Assembly (NCBI GenBank): GCA_036345935.2
Contig: JADWOT020000006.1
Location: 13,800,519-13,864,518 of the forward strand
Direction of reading: 5' to 3'
Length of the DNA: 64,000 nucleotides
Origin: Taenia hydatigena
Taxonomy: Eukaryota; Platyhelminthes; Cestoda; Cyclophyllidea; Taeniidae
Shown here: positions 40,501 to 53,900 of the stretch, piece after piece
How the letters are laid out: each line of letters begins with the position of its first letter
How positions within the stretch are numbered: position 1 is the stretch's first letter
Program-made: the position numbers and the translations under genes
The notes under the pieces: model-generated
Seen by the model: only the letters and a program-made list of their open reading frames with translations
Database searches by the model: none
What the model was told of the DNA's origin: nothing

Positions 40501-42380
40501 ATCAACCAAAAAAGAAACTTGGGGATACGTTATCGCAAATGAGCCTTTTACTCCAATGCATTGAGTAGTGCAGAAAACTAGTTTCGTTGTCGAATATGTA
40601 AAATATCTCGACGATTTTTAACTTATTGTGGATAAAGCTAATCAACACCAAGATGTATTTTAGCGTTGATATTGTCTTCCATCAGGGCAACAGTAGAGGA
40701 TCTTCACAGTAGTCAGGTAGATCCGGTGTTAATGGAATTTTGAAAGGACAGAGGGCACAGTTCATCAATTCTACATAAATCGTACTTATTTCTACTTCGA
40801 CGCCTTCAAAATTCGGCTTTAATACATTCACGATAAAATGGTGCATTATTTTAAGCTCCAACTTTTGAATTCTGTGTGTACAGTAGAAAGTTCATATCAA
40901 CTGCCTTAAATAACTGTTACGTTCTCAGCCTATTACTGGCACTTTGTGCATTTCAAAGGACGGTATTTTCTAATGTCTTATGGTTTTTGGCACCCCTCAA
41001 ATTGATGTGATTAAGTGGTTCATGTCTGCTTGTGCCTCTTCTTGGCAGAATAATTCCGAAAGTTGGTTTCGTTATTGCATATCAAGGCCATTGGAGAATT
41101 GCTTTTAGTGGAAATCGACTATTGAAGTTTCCTCTGGCGATTTGCTGAAATGCAACTGTTGCTGATTTACCAGATGTGCTGACCACCCGTTTTGCCCTCT
41201 GTTAGCGGTTTATACGAACTTCAGATCAATTTTACTTCTGGAATTGCGAATGAAAACTCTCTTTGTAATCACATAGTTTCCCTTGCTGCTTGCAATAGTT
41301 TAAAACCTTTACTCTGTTGATAACGATAAAAAATAAAACTGGGTATTTATAATTACTTATATGATATCTGGCACGGCACTTACAATTCATCTAATCTTTT
41401 TAATTACTATTTCATTGTAACAATCAAAACCTACTTTAGTTCTCAATCATGGTAAAATCTGTGATGTCATACTCCTGAGAATTAATAATATTGTTAACCT
41501 TCTTACGTATTGTCAGATGCATAATAATCAGAACACAACGACGGATATAAAAAATCTTTATATGAACGTCTAGATTAAAATCGACACTTTACTTCCACTT
41601 TACTTTAGTTTAGTTTATAGTTTAGTTTAGTGGCTTTCGAGCATTGCATCTTGAAAACGGTACAAATTGCTTCCTTCACGAATTGTAGTAAGAATATGAC
41701 TTCTAGTAGCACCTTAGATATGCGTAGAGGGAAGCAATGATTTATCCAAGCACTAAAATAGCCGAATTTTGGCGTCCTACATGTTACTTAAATAATTAAG
41801 TAACTGAGGCTGTCATCCAAATCCTGATTAACACCATGATTAAACACAGTAATAACTTGTTTGTGAATTTTAAAATGACATAAGGGGGCACAAATGCCCA
41901 GCCATCGTAACCGAAAGGAACAGCAGAATATGACTGAGCCGAAATGGATATCTGCTTTTATTTTCTAAATGGATGGTGCGCTCATTGGCATACGCGGCCG
42001 GGCAACTGCAATCACGTAGCACCCAATTACAAGTGAGGGACAAAGGAGTGGGTAAGCCCTCCTCACTTCCTAATAATTGTTTACGTGTACAATTGTTTAG
42101 TGCTTAGGCTATTGGCACTCGATTCACACTACCTTGTTTAGTTTAAGCAAACTGAATTGTAAACTATTAGCTCATACTTGCTGAATACGCTGTGATATCA
42201 ATGTTATTATTATACTTACGCTAGGCGTTGGTCATTTTCAAATTCATTAGCATATGACGGGAGTAATTCCAGCGATTACTGGTATTTTTGCATGCATTGA
42301 ATTGAGAATTAAGTTAGAGCAACAAATACGGACGATAGATAGATAATTTCAGAAAGGTATTAACAAGTCGGTTTAGTTCA
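37568..42380. other. Convergent intergenic region between the two 7TM genes
   Basis: 3' flank of both receptor genes. A possible polyadenylation signal for receptor A lies at 37708. On the minus strand an AATAAAA near 41957 could serve receptor B. Near 41605-41635 there is a short low-complexity run of TTTAG/AGTTT units. No gene-like ORF or further receptor copy was seen. Confidence 0.5.
37708..37713 (+). terminator. Possible polyadenylation signal of receptor A
   Basis: AATAAA 140 nt after the stop codon of receptor A, the first such hexamer downstream. No transcript support is available. Confidence 0.4.
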
Positions 42381-45034
42381 TCAGACAGTTTCATTTTCTG
42401 GGGGCATAATCTGGATCTCAGTACCTTGACCAAAGGGATCTCGCAGTGCTGCCTCTTTGCCTTCCTCCCTCTCAACCTCATCGCACTTCTCCTCCCCCTC
42501 GCCGACTTCCTTCTTCGGCTGCAGTGCAGTTGATTTGTTCCTCGGTGTCACCATAATAATTATGCAGTTTCGCAATCGAGGATAGCGGTTCAGGCACTTC
42601 TCAGGGCAGCATATGCAATTGCATCCCGTGGTGTAGACCGTCGTCTTAAGTACAAATTGAGCATGATAGGCGGTTAGAGCAATTATTATTCCTGTGCCGT
42701 ACATTTCAGTCTCTACCTCCCTACTAAGGGTTATTCTATAGGCCATCGCAGTGGTCATGAGGAACAGCATGGGCATGTTTAGGATGACAAAATTCACGTA
42801 GTAACACCGCAGACGAAAACGCATCTTTGAGCCGCCGTTGAGTTGCACCTTTGCAAGCACACCATGGTAGAAAGCAGCAGTGATCGCAATCATAGGAAGG
42901 AGGACAATAAATACAAAATCATAATAAAAGTATGCTGTGGTAATTTTGCTCTCATATTGATAAATGTCAAAGCCAAATATTGAGGGTAGTGTGACAAAAA
43001 ATGAAAGAATATAAATGATTCCAGGCAGCGCGTGTTTGCATATGTATACGAATTCTCGGGTTGGTGGTTTAACAACAGTTTCCTCTTCTTTCTCCTTTTT
43101 TTCGCTAGGAGCGAGGAAGTCAAGTCCTGGCATTTGTCCGTGTCCAGGAAATAGCAATTCCTGACTTGAATAAAAGGGAGGTAGGACTAGTGAATGCATG
43201 TCAGGCGAAGTAGAGCCCTGCCGCTCAAAAAACACTGAATTGGCTGCGTCTTCTGGTGAGAGATGCTGGCCGAATCCTCCCTCGACATTTGGTAGAGGCA
43301 TAACCGCTCGATTTTGGGTGGATCCTCTAAAGCTTGTGCTACGTGAGGCCTGATGTGAGCCTCCCAAAGGCATATGAAGGTTTGTGCTGGAGAGTTTTGA
43401 GGGAGATCCACCACCAGGTCCTAGGAAATTCCCGTAGTGCATTGTCTTAGGTGAGGCACTCTCATCGGAACCCGCATTCATGAGATGACCGAGATTCACT
43501 CGAGGAAGTACGTCAGAACTGTCCGCACCGCCTAATCCGGGTCGTGAATGTCCTCCAATACTCGTCTGACCGGGCCCGCCAAGGCCATCAACAGCAGTAG
43601 ACATTGAAGGGCTCCGATTGCCTGTCTTCATAAGGGTCTGCAGGTACTGCATCGGCAGGCCTGATTGCAGAAATTGAGCATAGTAATACATGCATTCAGG
43701 CGAATTTTGAAACATCCGTCTAAACTTATCGTCCTTCTCTGGAGCAAATTTGTCTCGCAGCACTTCTATGATGTGCTCTTTGGTCCAGACTGCCCGAAAG
43801 GCATTAAACCGGAGATAGTTGCGCCAGAGGCAGCGAATGATGGGCATGCGGTAGGCCCAGTAAATCATGTGGTAAACGGCTGCAGTGCGGGCGAATAGAT
43901 CGAAGAATTGGCGCGCCTGCATACAGCCCACTTCACTGATAAATTGAGCATACCGCAGGGGATAAGGGAAAAATAGAGGTCTGGCTATTGTCGTGAAGAT
44001 GGTGGGCACAGTGGAACAGAGAAGGACTATTATTTCGGGGCGTTGAGGGAAACTTACGCCGGCTTTTCGAACATCAACCAAGTTCATGAATCCCCAAGTT
44101 GTAATATTTTCTATAAAAAAAATTACTTATGAAACATGAGAGCATTTCCCCTCATTTTGAGGTTGCGCTAAGTGTTTACACGAACAAATTCAAATAAACT
44201 CACCAGTATGTACTGAAGATGTGAGACTTAACAAAGATCTGAGCGCTAATTTGTTTTATACCAATAAAAATAATGCTACTCAACACTCAACGTGAAATAG
44301 CCAGATTTTAGGCATCCACGGCCATGAATTACTGCCAATACACAGTGATTAATGTGAAAAAGAAACAATCCATTGGGTTTTAGTTGCAGCAATAAGATGG
44401 CAGATAGGTTTGGTAAAAAGTCCACTTTTGTGAACACGTGCTTAATATCTGATGACGTACTGATAACAGCGAAGAAAATCATAGTGAGTAGAAATGTTGT
44501 TGCAATAAGTGAGATAACCCAATTCCCAGTGCAAACATATCGCTGGAACTCTGGCTCGCTCTCATCCACATCAACCACGCAGGGATGCTGAGGGGGTACG
44601 GTTCTCATTTGTAAGGATCCAAGTGTGGTCTCGTTGATGTGCTCCTCAACGGCTGTGGAGGTGGTAGGTTCGACTGTAATTTGAATCTCTTTCAAAGAGA
44701 TGCCTTCGTGCGTCGTAAGAATTGACGGACCATCTTCTTCAGCGCTCTCCTCAAAGAATCCCTTGGTTGTCACTGACGAAGGAACAACTTCAGAAATTCC
44801 CAAGTTGTGGATTAGCACTTCATCCGTAGGAGTGTGCGTGGACGCTACGTTAGTAGTGCTGCCAAAAGCGGTTTGTACCTTAGCCTCCGTATAGTCAGTG
44901 ATGCAAATTACTGGTGGGTTGGTCAACATTAATGAAGCGAGGAGCAGCAGTACCGTTTCACCGGTCATCCTGCCTGAGGTGAATGTGATGCTACAGAGGA
45001 AAGCCGAACAGGTAGAATGGAAGACGGGCCACAT
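42381..45034 (-). CDS. Orphan seven-transmembrane receptor B with long inner loop
   Basis: Two exons on the minus strand, 45034-44461 and 44110-42381, joined by a 350-nt phase 1 intron (donor TTATCA|GTACGT, acceptor TTTTTTATAG). From the first Met the protein is 767 aa; from the Met at 44968, which gives a better signal peptide (TGETVLLLLASLMLT), it is 745 aa. A Thr/Ser-rich outer region precedes TM1 (WVISLIATTFLLTMIFF). TM2 holds IVLLCSTVPTIF and TM3 starts with a Cys followed by DLFARTAAVY; both match receptor A. About 210 residues, rich in Gly, Ser and Pro, separate TM3 from TM4 (YICKHALPGIIYILSFF), where most receptors have about 20. TM5, TM6 (LNMPMLFLMTTAM) and TM7 follow, with a Cys cluster CNCICC after TM7, a likely palmitoylation site, and an acidic tail. 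No Cys is seen in the second outer loop. Function unknown. Confidence 0.7.
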
Positions 45035-46660
45035 ACTGCGACTGCGAACGTGCAGTGGAAGTTAGCCCAACCACCTCGAGGCCATCGATCAGGCATTGAA
45101 GGGATCAGCAGCCAATCAGGTGAGAGCCTTTCCCCTTCACCACTGGTTTGTAAGTGTGCTACGGCTTGCGTGATTTTGGCCTAATCGAGCCGACTTTAAA
45201 TGGGCTCCATGTTTGACATTCTTCGACTGGATCTTCCTATTTTCTTACTAAACGCCTAACTCGGAGATTTTTTAATGTATGCAATACAAGAAATTATGCT
45301 ACCGCGTTCCATAGTCATGCCTAACTTGCGACTTGGTTTGCGCCTCGTAACACCAGACGCACCAGTCAAAAGTTTCATCAGTTCAACGTTTTTTGTTTCG
45401 TGAGTGTGGAATGCTTGGAATGAATAACTATTTTTAACACCATTGAAGTGATCTTGCGTCAAGAAACGATATCGAGCTTAAATTCTATCAGTCCTTCGTA
45501 ATGAAGGGACGAAGTGTGTCATACTAGAGACTGAGAAATTGATTTTTCTTTCACAAGACCGAAAGTCTTATCTATAAAGTAAGTTCATCAAAGTATTTTG
45601 GTAACCAGGGTTATTTTGCAACAAATATTGAAGCTTGCAATGGAAGTTACAGCTAGGAAGATGTAAGTTATAGCACTTGACGCCTCCTTTAAAGTCGCAG
45701 CAAACCGAAGTATTTAGGAAAATACTAATTACTAACTTGCAGAAGAGCAAGAAGGCTACTGGCATAACCGAAAGCCACACTCACAATCTGCGTAGACTCA
45801 AAAGCTCACACCATTAGGGAGGGTAATACACCACTCTGAAGTGTTTTATAAAATTCTTTCAGTTATGGTGTCTATATTAGACACCTTGACACGTTCAAGA
45901 AGGTAGTTCATAGTTTTACTTCCCTTTCAAAATTTCAAATGATGAGACTATTTCAAAGCATGAGAACTTCTCAGTTCCAACAGTTAGATTACTCACTGAA
46001 AATATCACAATCAAGTTGCAAATATGTGATATCTGATGGCACACATGCGATTTGTGTGCTGTCATAGTTATTCCGATACAACAGAGACAACTTCTTGTTT
46101 ATTTGGCAAAAATTTAGGTGGCGTGTCCACTTACTCATTGCATGAGAACAGCGTTTATGTGCATACATCCATAACGCATGTTTGTTTGAATATACCTCCC
46201 AGGTGAGAGGCGGTCAATACATGTGAGACGCTTGAATGAACGGACGTTGTCTTATGCAGAGGGAGCTAATTCAGATTTCGCAGAGGTAGAGATAAACACA
46301 GAACCTATTGCAAGTGAAAAATAAATTGGAAAACATACACAGCGCGTTGAATTATTGCGCGCATTTTTTGTGAATGTCAGGGGGGATGGTGTGCAGATTA
46401 TATATTTTCTTCAAAAAGTTAACCTTAAATGATAATATGAGGCTGAGAGCACCAAGTAATTTCAATAAAGTAGCAATTTATTTGGTTATATTCATATAAC
46501 TTTGTGAATGGGTTGAAGGCTGCCCATTATTTACTGTTCTTATAAGAAAGATTATCTCATAGAGGTCATTGATGTCTTTTAATGTTCTACGGATGCTCCG
46601 CGCTCATACGATTCGGGCTTCGTTTCATTGGCTCGGCTTCATTTCTGTCGGTAGTGTCCT
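45035..46660. other. Divergent intergenic region, receptor B / WDR11
   Basis: No coding feature recognised. Receptor B and WDR11 are head to head, so both promoters should be here. The WDR11 start at 46661 lies at the end of this stretch without an obvious TATA element. Confidence 0.5.
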
Positions 46661-49600
46661 ATGAGCGCTCGTTCTACTGAGATTCGCCCAAAAGTTCTAT
46701 GTCCAGGCAGGGCGATTAAATCCGCTGGAGCCTTAGCCAGGTTTCTTGAAGCATTTTCTTAACTTTATAGTGGTTGGCAACGCTTAATTGCCTTTGCACA
46801 TGATAATTGCATATCATTAGTGGAGCCTAAGTCGATTACAGTAAGTTGTGGTTTAAAATAACCTTCTTTTCAGATTGTTCAATCGCTTACTCTTCATTCA
46901 GCTGCTGTTACACACGTAAGTTGTAGAATTTCTACTTTATACTAAATTAGCCTCGAACCTTATTGCATTTGTCTACGTATTGTATTTCAACTAGAAATAG
47001 TTTCTTCAATTTTGTTTATACTCATTATAAGGATAACGGCAGGCCTTTTTTACTCTTCCTGTAGCTAGTGTGGGCTCCGGAAAATTACTATCATGATTCA
47101 AAAAACCCTTACACTCACAGACTTGCGAGTGCAGACGTATCTGGTCGGATCGTAATATGGAACATTGTCTCAGCTACTCCCTTGGCTGAGGCATTTGAAT
47201 ACGATAGCGTTGTCTGTGGTTTGTGTTTCTCTTCCCACGCGCTCAGTTTTAGATATGCGTTGGATTTCTGATCAGGACATATCCCGCGATCTCCTACTTA
47301 TTCTTCACACCAAAAATAAGCTTGTTTTGTGGAATGCTCAAACTTGCACTCCCTTATGGAAGAAGACTTACTCTTACAACATCAATTCGATGTCGTTAGA
47401 CCCATTTTCCTCACATAATATAATTCGTGGGTTTATTTTACTGTCATTTGCATTAACTTAGTTCAGGGATTAAATCACTTTATTTTGGTAAATGATTTAT
47501 CCTGGAACTCATCTCCGGAAGCTCCTGGAAAGCGGATTTTCGTGTCTGATATTGGTAACTTATTTTGTTTTTGTATTTAGGTTGCTAGGTCAATCCAATG
47601 AAACTGGTGAAATTGACGCTATCCGAAGGGGATTTTCTAAGACCATTAAAGCGACTGCCAAAGCTGTTATCGGCAAGGGGTTTTTTCGACTCCCAAGCTT
47701 ACAAAAGCATGTGAATGATATTTAGATTGCTTGCATGATTCAAAAATAAATGTCAAACTCTTTTGCAGGAACAGTGAAAGGTCCCATACAAGCGATGCCA
47801 CTATTGGCAACGAGGCGCCTCTCCAAATCCTCTACCACGGGTTTCGTAAACAGCATACAGTTTTCGTATACTCTCGAGAAATTGTGTTCTTCGACATGAT
47901 TCTTTCGCAGTGCGTTGGTGGTATTCGCTTAGACCAGTCGTCAGCTTCCTTTGTTCAAGTAAGTTGACCGAAAGTTGTAGCACGGTCGTATCATTGTGTT
48001 TTGTTCGCATACATCAGAGTTCAAATGTCACTTGTGTGCTATACATCAAACTCTCTCTTCCCACAATCTGCAGTTCTCTGTGTGTTTTCACCGACCTTTT
48101 TCATGAAAATAATACTTAAAATACCGCATTTTTACATCAACCCTACCTTTTTTCCTGTGTTCCATGCAGCGTATTTATTGTGTTTAGTTGGGAATATTCC
48201 TTTGCGTTCTGATGTCTCCTTTGTGGTTTTGCATTTGGTTTCCATAAGGTATACTCCTGCCGCCAGGCCGACGCTCTGATATGCTTGCACCAAAACGGCA
48301 CTGTCAGTCTGCACTACTGCCAATCTACATTTAAACCTCCTCTTATGGAAGAAGCGTTTTCGCATGCGCCTACGGACCTTAAATACCACTTCCTCTGTGA
48401 ATCAAAGTCTCTGCGGCGAGGTAGAAACTTTAGTGTTGTCGCTATATCTGTCGATCCTAGCACTGAGTTGGCAATCACAGTTGCGACTTCGGACGGCCGC
48501 TTGCAGGTGAGTCAAACGCTTCATATTGCGCTGATTCGTTGTTATCACTGACGCAAGCTCCCATTGTTTGTCCCAAGTTCTTCGCAATTGAATCCGACGC
48601 TCCTTCGAAAGATGGTTGGCCACAATGGACCCTTATGGACATGGTGAAGACTTTGGATTTTGAAGAAATGTGGGCCTTTTCATATTATTGGCTTTTCAGC
48701 AAGGCATCCGTCTTTTTCATTCTAAAAGGCTTTTTTGGCATGTCGAATATTTTAGTGTAAGGTGCGCTCTTTAAGTGTTTCCTACTTTCCGGCTTTGTGT
48801 TTTCAACTTTTTTATTCACTTTCTGTTCTGTGAACCTTTGGTGATTTCATTAATTTTTCATTTACGGTCGTCGCACTATCCATTTATGTTTACCTCAATC
48901 CAGATCGCCGTTTCATATTTGCCCTCGCCGGCAATTTAGTGCTCATGGAGCACATATAACGATGTATCAAAGTTCACTAATTCGAAATCTATAGCTCTTC
49001 CCAAATGGCACTTGCTCATGGAAAGGATCACTTTAAACCGCGGAGTTGCCATTAGCTATCATTAAGTTAGGTGTTGTGTGTGGTTTATGATGTGCGATTT
49101 CGAAAACCGATTAACCGATAATCAAGTTTTAGGAGGTTTCATTGCGATTCTTTTTATTTCGGTAGAAGTGATGGGGCTCTGCGTATTCGTTTCACTGGCT
49201 TCTACAGCGGGGGATCTTCTTGTCCTACGGTTTGTTGTGCATGTCCACCCCACTTCTTAACTCCTTTTGCCGCCAAGATCAAACATGAGTCACTTATTGC
49301 TGTGGGAACAATACGCGGCAGTGTTCAGGTTAGAGCTCTGAAAGCGTCTTTATCTTGCCTTGACTGATTTCAAATGCGTGGAATAGAATTCGAATCCCAC
49401 CACTGGCACATCGTTTTGTCGTCGCTTTTTGAATGTCCATCTAACGAACAATCTGTTTAATCCCTTTTTCTGTCAGTTTCATGTGATTTTTGGTATTGTG
49501 TGTAAACTTTTCCTCGTGTTCACAGGTATAGTTTGAAGCACTGACTTTGAGTTGGCTAACTTTAAATAACGTTTCGGCCCCATAATTTTTGTAACTGATA

Positions 49601-50886
49601 CTATTGTGCGTAATTTAAAACGACCTTTTACAATGCATGGCTTTAGTCGGAACGTCGTCTGGTTGGTGTGTTTATCTAAGTAGTTGATTTGCTTGCCTAA
49701 TGGCTTTGATACGCAAACCTAAGTAGCCTTTTATTTCATGCCATGACTATGAACCTTGGATTTTGCCCGTACTTTTTTTTACTCCTTTTCTGTTCAGAAA
49801 TGACTAAAGAATTCAAGGAATGGCTGCTGATTCACCATTGTAATCTCGCTTGTAGTGGTCCCAGCCTTCATCGAAGACTCATGATTAGGGCTAACTATCT
49901 CCGCTTTGCTGATTTTCTATAAAACAACAAAACGACTCACTATCTTAAATGGAGTCCTAGTCTTCCCCTACTTGGTTGCTTTTAAAATTATCGTTGCTCT
50001 CCAAGAATCGCACTATTGAATATGTTCTTTTATGAGCAATCTATTTTCGGTTGCTGTGGCATATTAAATTACCTCGTGTTCTAACGCATAGCTTTGGCTC
50101 TGCGTTACTTCCCTGCCATCCCTTTCTGGTGTAGATCTGGGACCCGTGTACAGCCAAAATGTGGCGGGAGTATCTTCTGGTCAACGGGCCTGTCTACGGC
50201 TTGGCCTGGGGTGTACTCCGTGGAGCAGCGGAGAGCCCGGTTGAATCGAGCGGTCTGACTCTCTTCGTGCACACCCATCAGACTTCCGAGGGTTCCAACG
50301 TAAGCACTAGTAGTAGTGGCACTGCCCAGGAATCCGCCAAACCGGCACTTAGCATCCACAACACCGTGGTGCGCGTCGAACTTGAGACAGGCCGACAGCA
50401 GCCGGTGCTCACGCAAAGTGCCGATGCCAAGGAGCTACATCTCTTCAAATTGACCATGCAGAAACCGGTCTCCGCCATCAAACTAAGCAAGAGGTTCAAC
50501 GAGGTCTCAAAGGTGACTAATTTCGCCGCCGCCAACGTCACATCGATTCAGTACTTAAGGACTAGTAATCTCGGGTACGGCCTTCAATCATGCACTTTTC
50601 AGTCTACTGTCACTTTATTTCTACTTCAAAACGACTCGTGGTAAGTGCCCCTTTCCTACGCCTGTTCATATCGAGACTAAGCGGACAAATAAATATGCGT
50701 ACCTCCACTCGTATAATTGTTGGTTTATCATCCCAAATTGAGCTGGTTAAACCATTTCATTCTTTTGAATATCCTATACATGACTCGTTAGGATCATTTA
50801 AAATAAAAACTCAAACTTCCATGGGTTGCTAAAGATTAACGACACAGTAAGATTTTTAGCACACTAAATTTTGCTTTGAGATGAAC

Positions 50887-50917
<31 letters not shown>

Positions 50918-53900
50918 CGCGATCTCAGCGCTTTAAAGTGTATATGATCTCAATTATTTGTCTCTTGCTAGACAGTACCTCGCGATTCTTTATGAAAATT
51001 GGCCCTTGGAGATCTGGGATGCTCAGCGATTGGTTCTTCTGAAGTCCTTCTCGATCCAGGATTCTAGGCCCGCAGCCCTGGTATGATATCAACTTTGTTT
51101 TCACGCTTTCAAATAAATGTCGGTTTGATTACATAATTGAGGTTGGTATTTTAGACCTGGTCCAATGCCAACCTTTCAAGCCACACATCTCCTCAAGGGT
51201 AAATGTCAATTATTTTCATTCATTTATTTTTTCACATCGTAAAAGCCGAGAACCATCACGTGTATTATGGATCGTTTCAACAGTAGGCTTTTGTGTTTGC
51301 CATGGAAACTAGGAACGCTTTCATTTCTGTTTGGCACTTCTGATAGACGCCACTTAATTTCGACCAAGTCAATTTTCCTATGCTTCTCTTGTGTTCCTTT
51401 GGTTTTTTTCGTAACGATATGCGTTGCAACAGTGGTATTTGTGTTTCATACGGCGTCAATAAGCTTGCATTCGTTGAACAATTCACTTCAATTTTTTCTC
51501 CATGTAATAGCATTTCTTGATGTTGCAATGCACGGATATCTTGCATTATTATTTTAGAAGTGCATGCGATGTTTGATTGTTTTGATATTTGCGGTCCCTA
51601 GGCTTCTATAGGCCCAACCCCTGCGTCCACTTTGTTTTCATTTTCGCCTTACAAGCAGTAATTTGAACCTTGCCCCAAAACTGTAGAGGATTGCGTAGGC
51701 TTCCGCAGTTCATGTTGAAATGGACGTGGTTGCTCTAATTTGCAGCAGTACTGCTGGGTTGAAATCGCCATCATCGGGAGACTCAAATGCAGGAGATTTC
51801 TTCTTGCGTGAGACATTTATCCTGTGCACTTCACCTTTGAGTTTGAAACTCTTTACCATGGAGGGCTTCAATGTGGATACTATGCCCATCTCCAGCACTA
51901 TGTAAGTAAACTCATAAAGTGTAATGATCTATTTGATTTTTTTACTCATGACTTAAGCCCTTCACTTTTATTTGTGCGAATGAGTGATTAGACAAGAATG
52001 GGTCTCCAAAATGGATCCAAGACTCCATTGTATACTTCTTAAGGGCATCACTAAGGTCGTCGAAATATAGAGTAAGAGCTATTTTAAGTACATTGTTTAG
52101 CTTGTATCTTTGTGTTATACTATTCACCATGCTAAAAGTTTAGATTAATGTATATCTTGCTTCAGTCCCTCAAATTGACTCGCTTTTACAGACATTCTCG
52201 CAACATTTCAAAAAATGATTTATTTGGCGTGATCATTTTTGTAGTTTAACTAAAGATAAACAAGCTACTTGGTTTCGATTTCTGCCTGCCTAGTGTCTTC
52301 ATTTCTTTTAGCGTTCAAAGCCTGCCTAGGAACATTGGAAATAGTATAACTTGTGCATGTTGGTGCTCTCCTATGATTGCCTTCGGCATGGCTGATGGTT
52401 GTGTAGCAGTTAGAAACCTGCAAACCAAGAAGACTATCACGAGATACATGGCTAGTTTCGCTTCTGACTCCAACTTTACTGATAACCTATCTCCCTCGAT
52501 GCTGGACTCTATTGGACCCTCGAGCACTATTAAAGGAGAACTTATCGGTACAAATGGAGAAACCCCTGCCTTGAGCTATGTCAAGAAGGTGGAATTTTTA
52601 TTTTCTGGTGGATTACCTTGCCACCTACTCACATTGTGCATCGGCTGCGTCGCAGTTTGGGAGCCCAGACAGGTACTCTTCTTTTTGCTGATCATGTGAA
52701 ACACCTCAACTCTAGATGGTGCCGCTGTGTGCAGCACGCTTTGACGCCAGCCCGCAGAAAATTCTCATTGATGCCACGTGGACCAACGCTCCCCTCTCGC
52801 CAGCAAACTCCGCCCCCACTTGCGTCCTCCTCGCCCTTGACGGTTCCCTTCGCCTAGCCACTGCCGGTGCCATAGCAGCAAATCGATCAATAATCGAATC
52901 GGGGGTGGAATGTGGAGGGGCAGGTGCTGGACAGAGTAGGGACAATCCTCTCGCAGGCCCTGACGAGGTCGTGCCAGTTTCACAATTCGAGTTCAACAGT
53001 TCGCTCTCAACTGATGTTGAGGGTAACGGTTTGTGCCTACTTAGCTATGTTTTCCTCACCTTTGGAGCCGTTTTTCGTTCTAGGTTCGTGCTTTTTTTGA
53101 ACGGAACCGCTGTTAGTTCATTGAAAGCAAGCATAAGTAAATGGGCCGTCTTTGTCTTTTTTAAATAAGTTGTCTCACACATATGCCCATGTTTAGTGCA
53201 TGTATCACATACGAAGCCTAGTGTAATTATTTCAGCTGAAAAACTTGCTTATCCAATTGTTCTTTTATACAGAATTTTAACGTGAGTAAGAAGTATCGTG
53301 ATTAAATTTCGCATTTTTTACGCTAAGGCGCAAGGCCAATGGCGTCATTTGCCTCTGCGATTGGCAAAAAGTTCAGGCGCTTTTATTGTAGGAAAGACCA
53401 GCTCCTAATCTCAAGCTGTCACTGTCTTGGATCTGTTGCTACCATAAATAAACCATTTAAATGTTTGCCTTGGTGTTATTTTAGCGTACTTTCCTTTCAG
53501 GTCAATAATATTTTGCACTTTTCCATTTATTTTTTTTTATTGGGAAAAACAAAAATGGTGAGTGGTTAATGTATTTACATCGTCAGATTATTATTTAACT
53601 CGGTAATTTTCATTTCGGCGGTTTTTGTTGGCTGAATTGTCTGACTCATGCTTTTCATTTTATTTTGCTTTAGATTTCCTGTATTTACCCAGTCTCTTGC
53701 CTACAAACGTAGCTCTGACCATTCGACACCTGCTGCAGCACCAACCTTGGCGATCGTTCCCCTTCTCCACTTCGGAGAAGGCGGACAGCGGGTTCGGGTC
53801 CAAGCCGGCCTCCAACGGGGTTGTCCTCGCATGTCCTCCACTTGGTACTACCTTTGCCAGTGTTCAATCTTCCGTCGATCGCTTCTTCACTAAGTTTAGA

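Noticed and set aside
41605..41636. TTTAG-like repeats as interstitial telomere
   Set aside because: Units are irregular and do not match the TTAGGG flatworm telomere repeat; simple low-complexity sequence.
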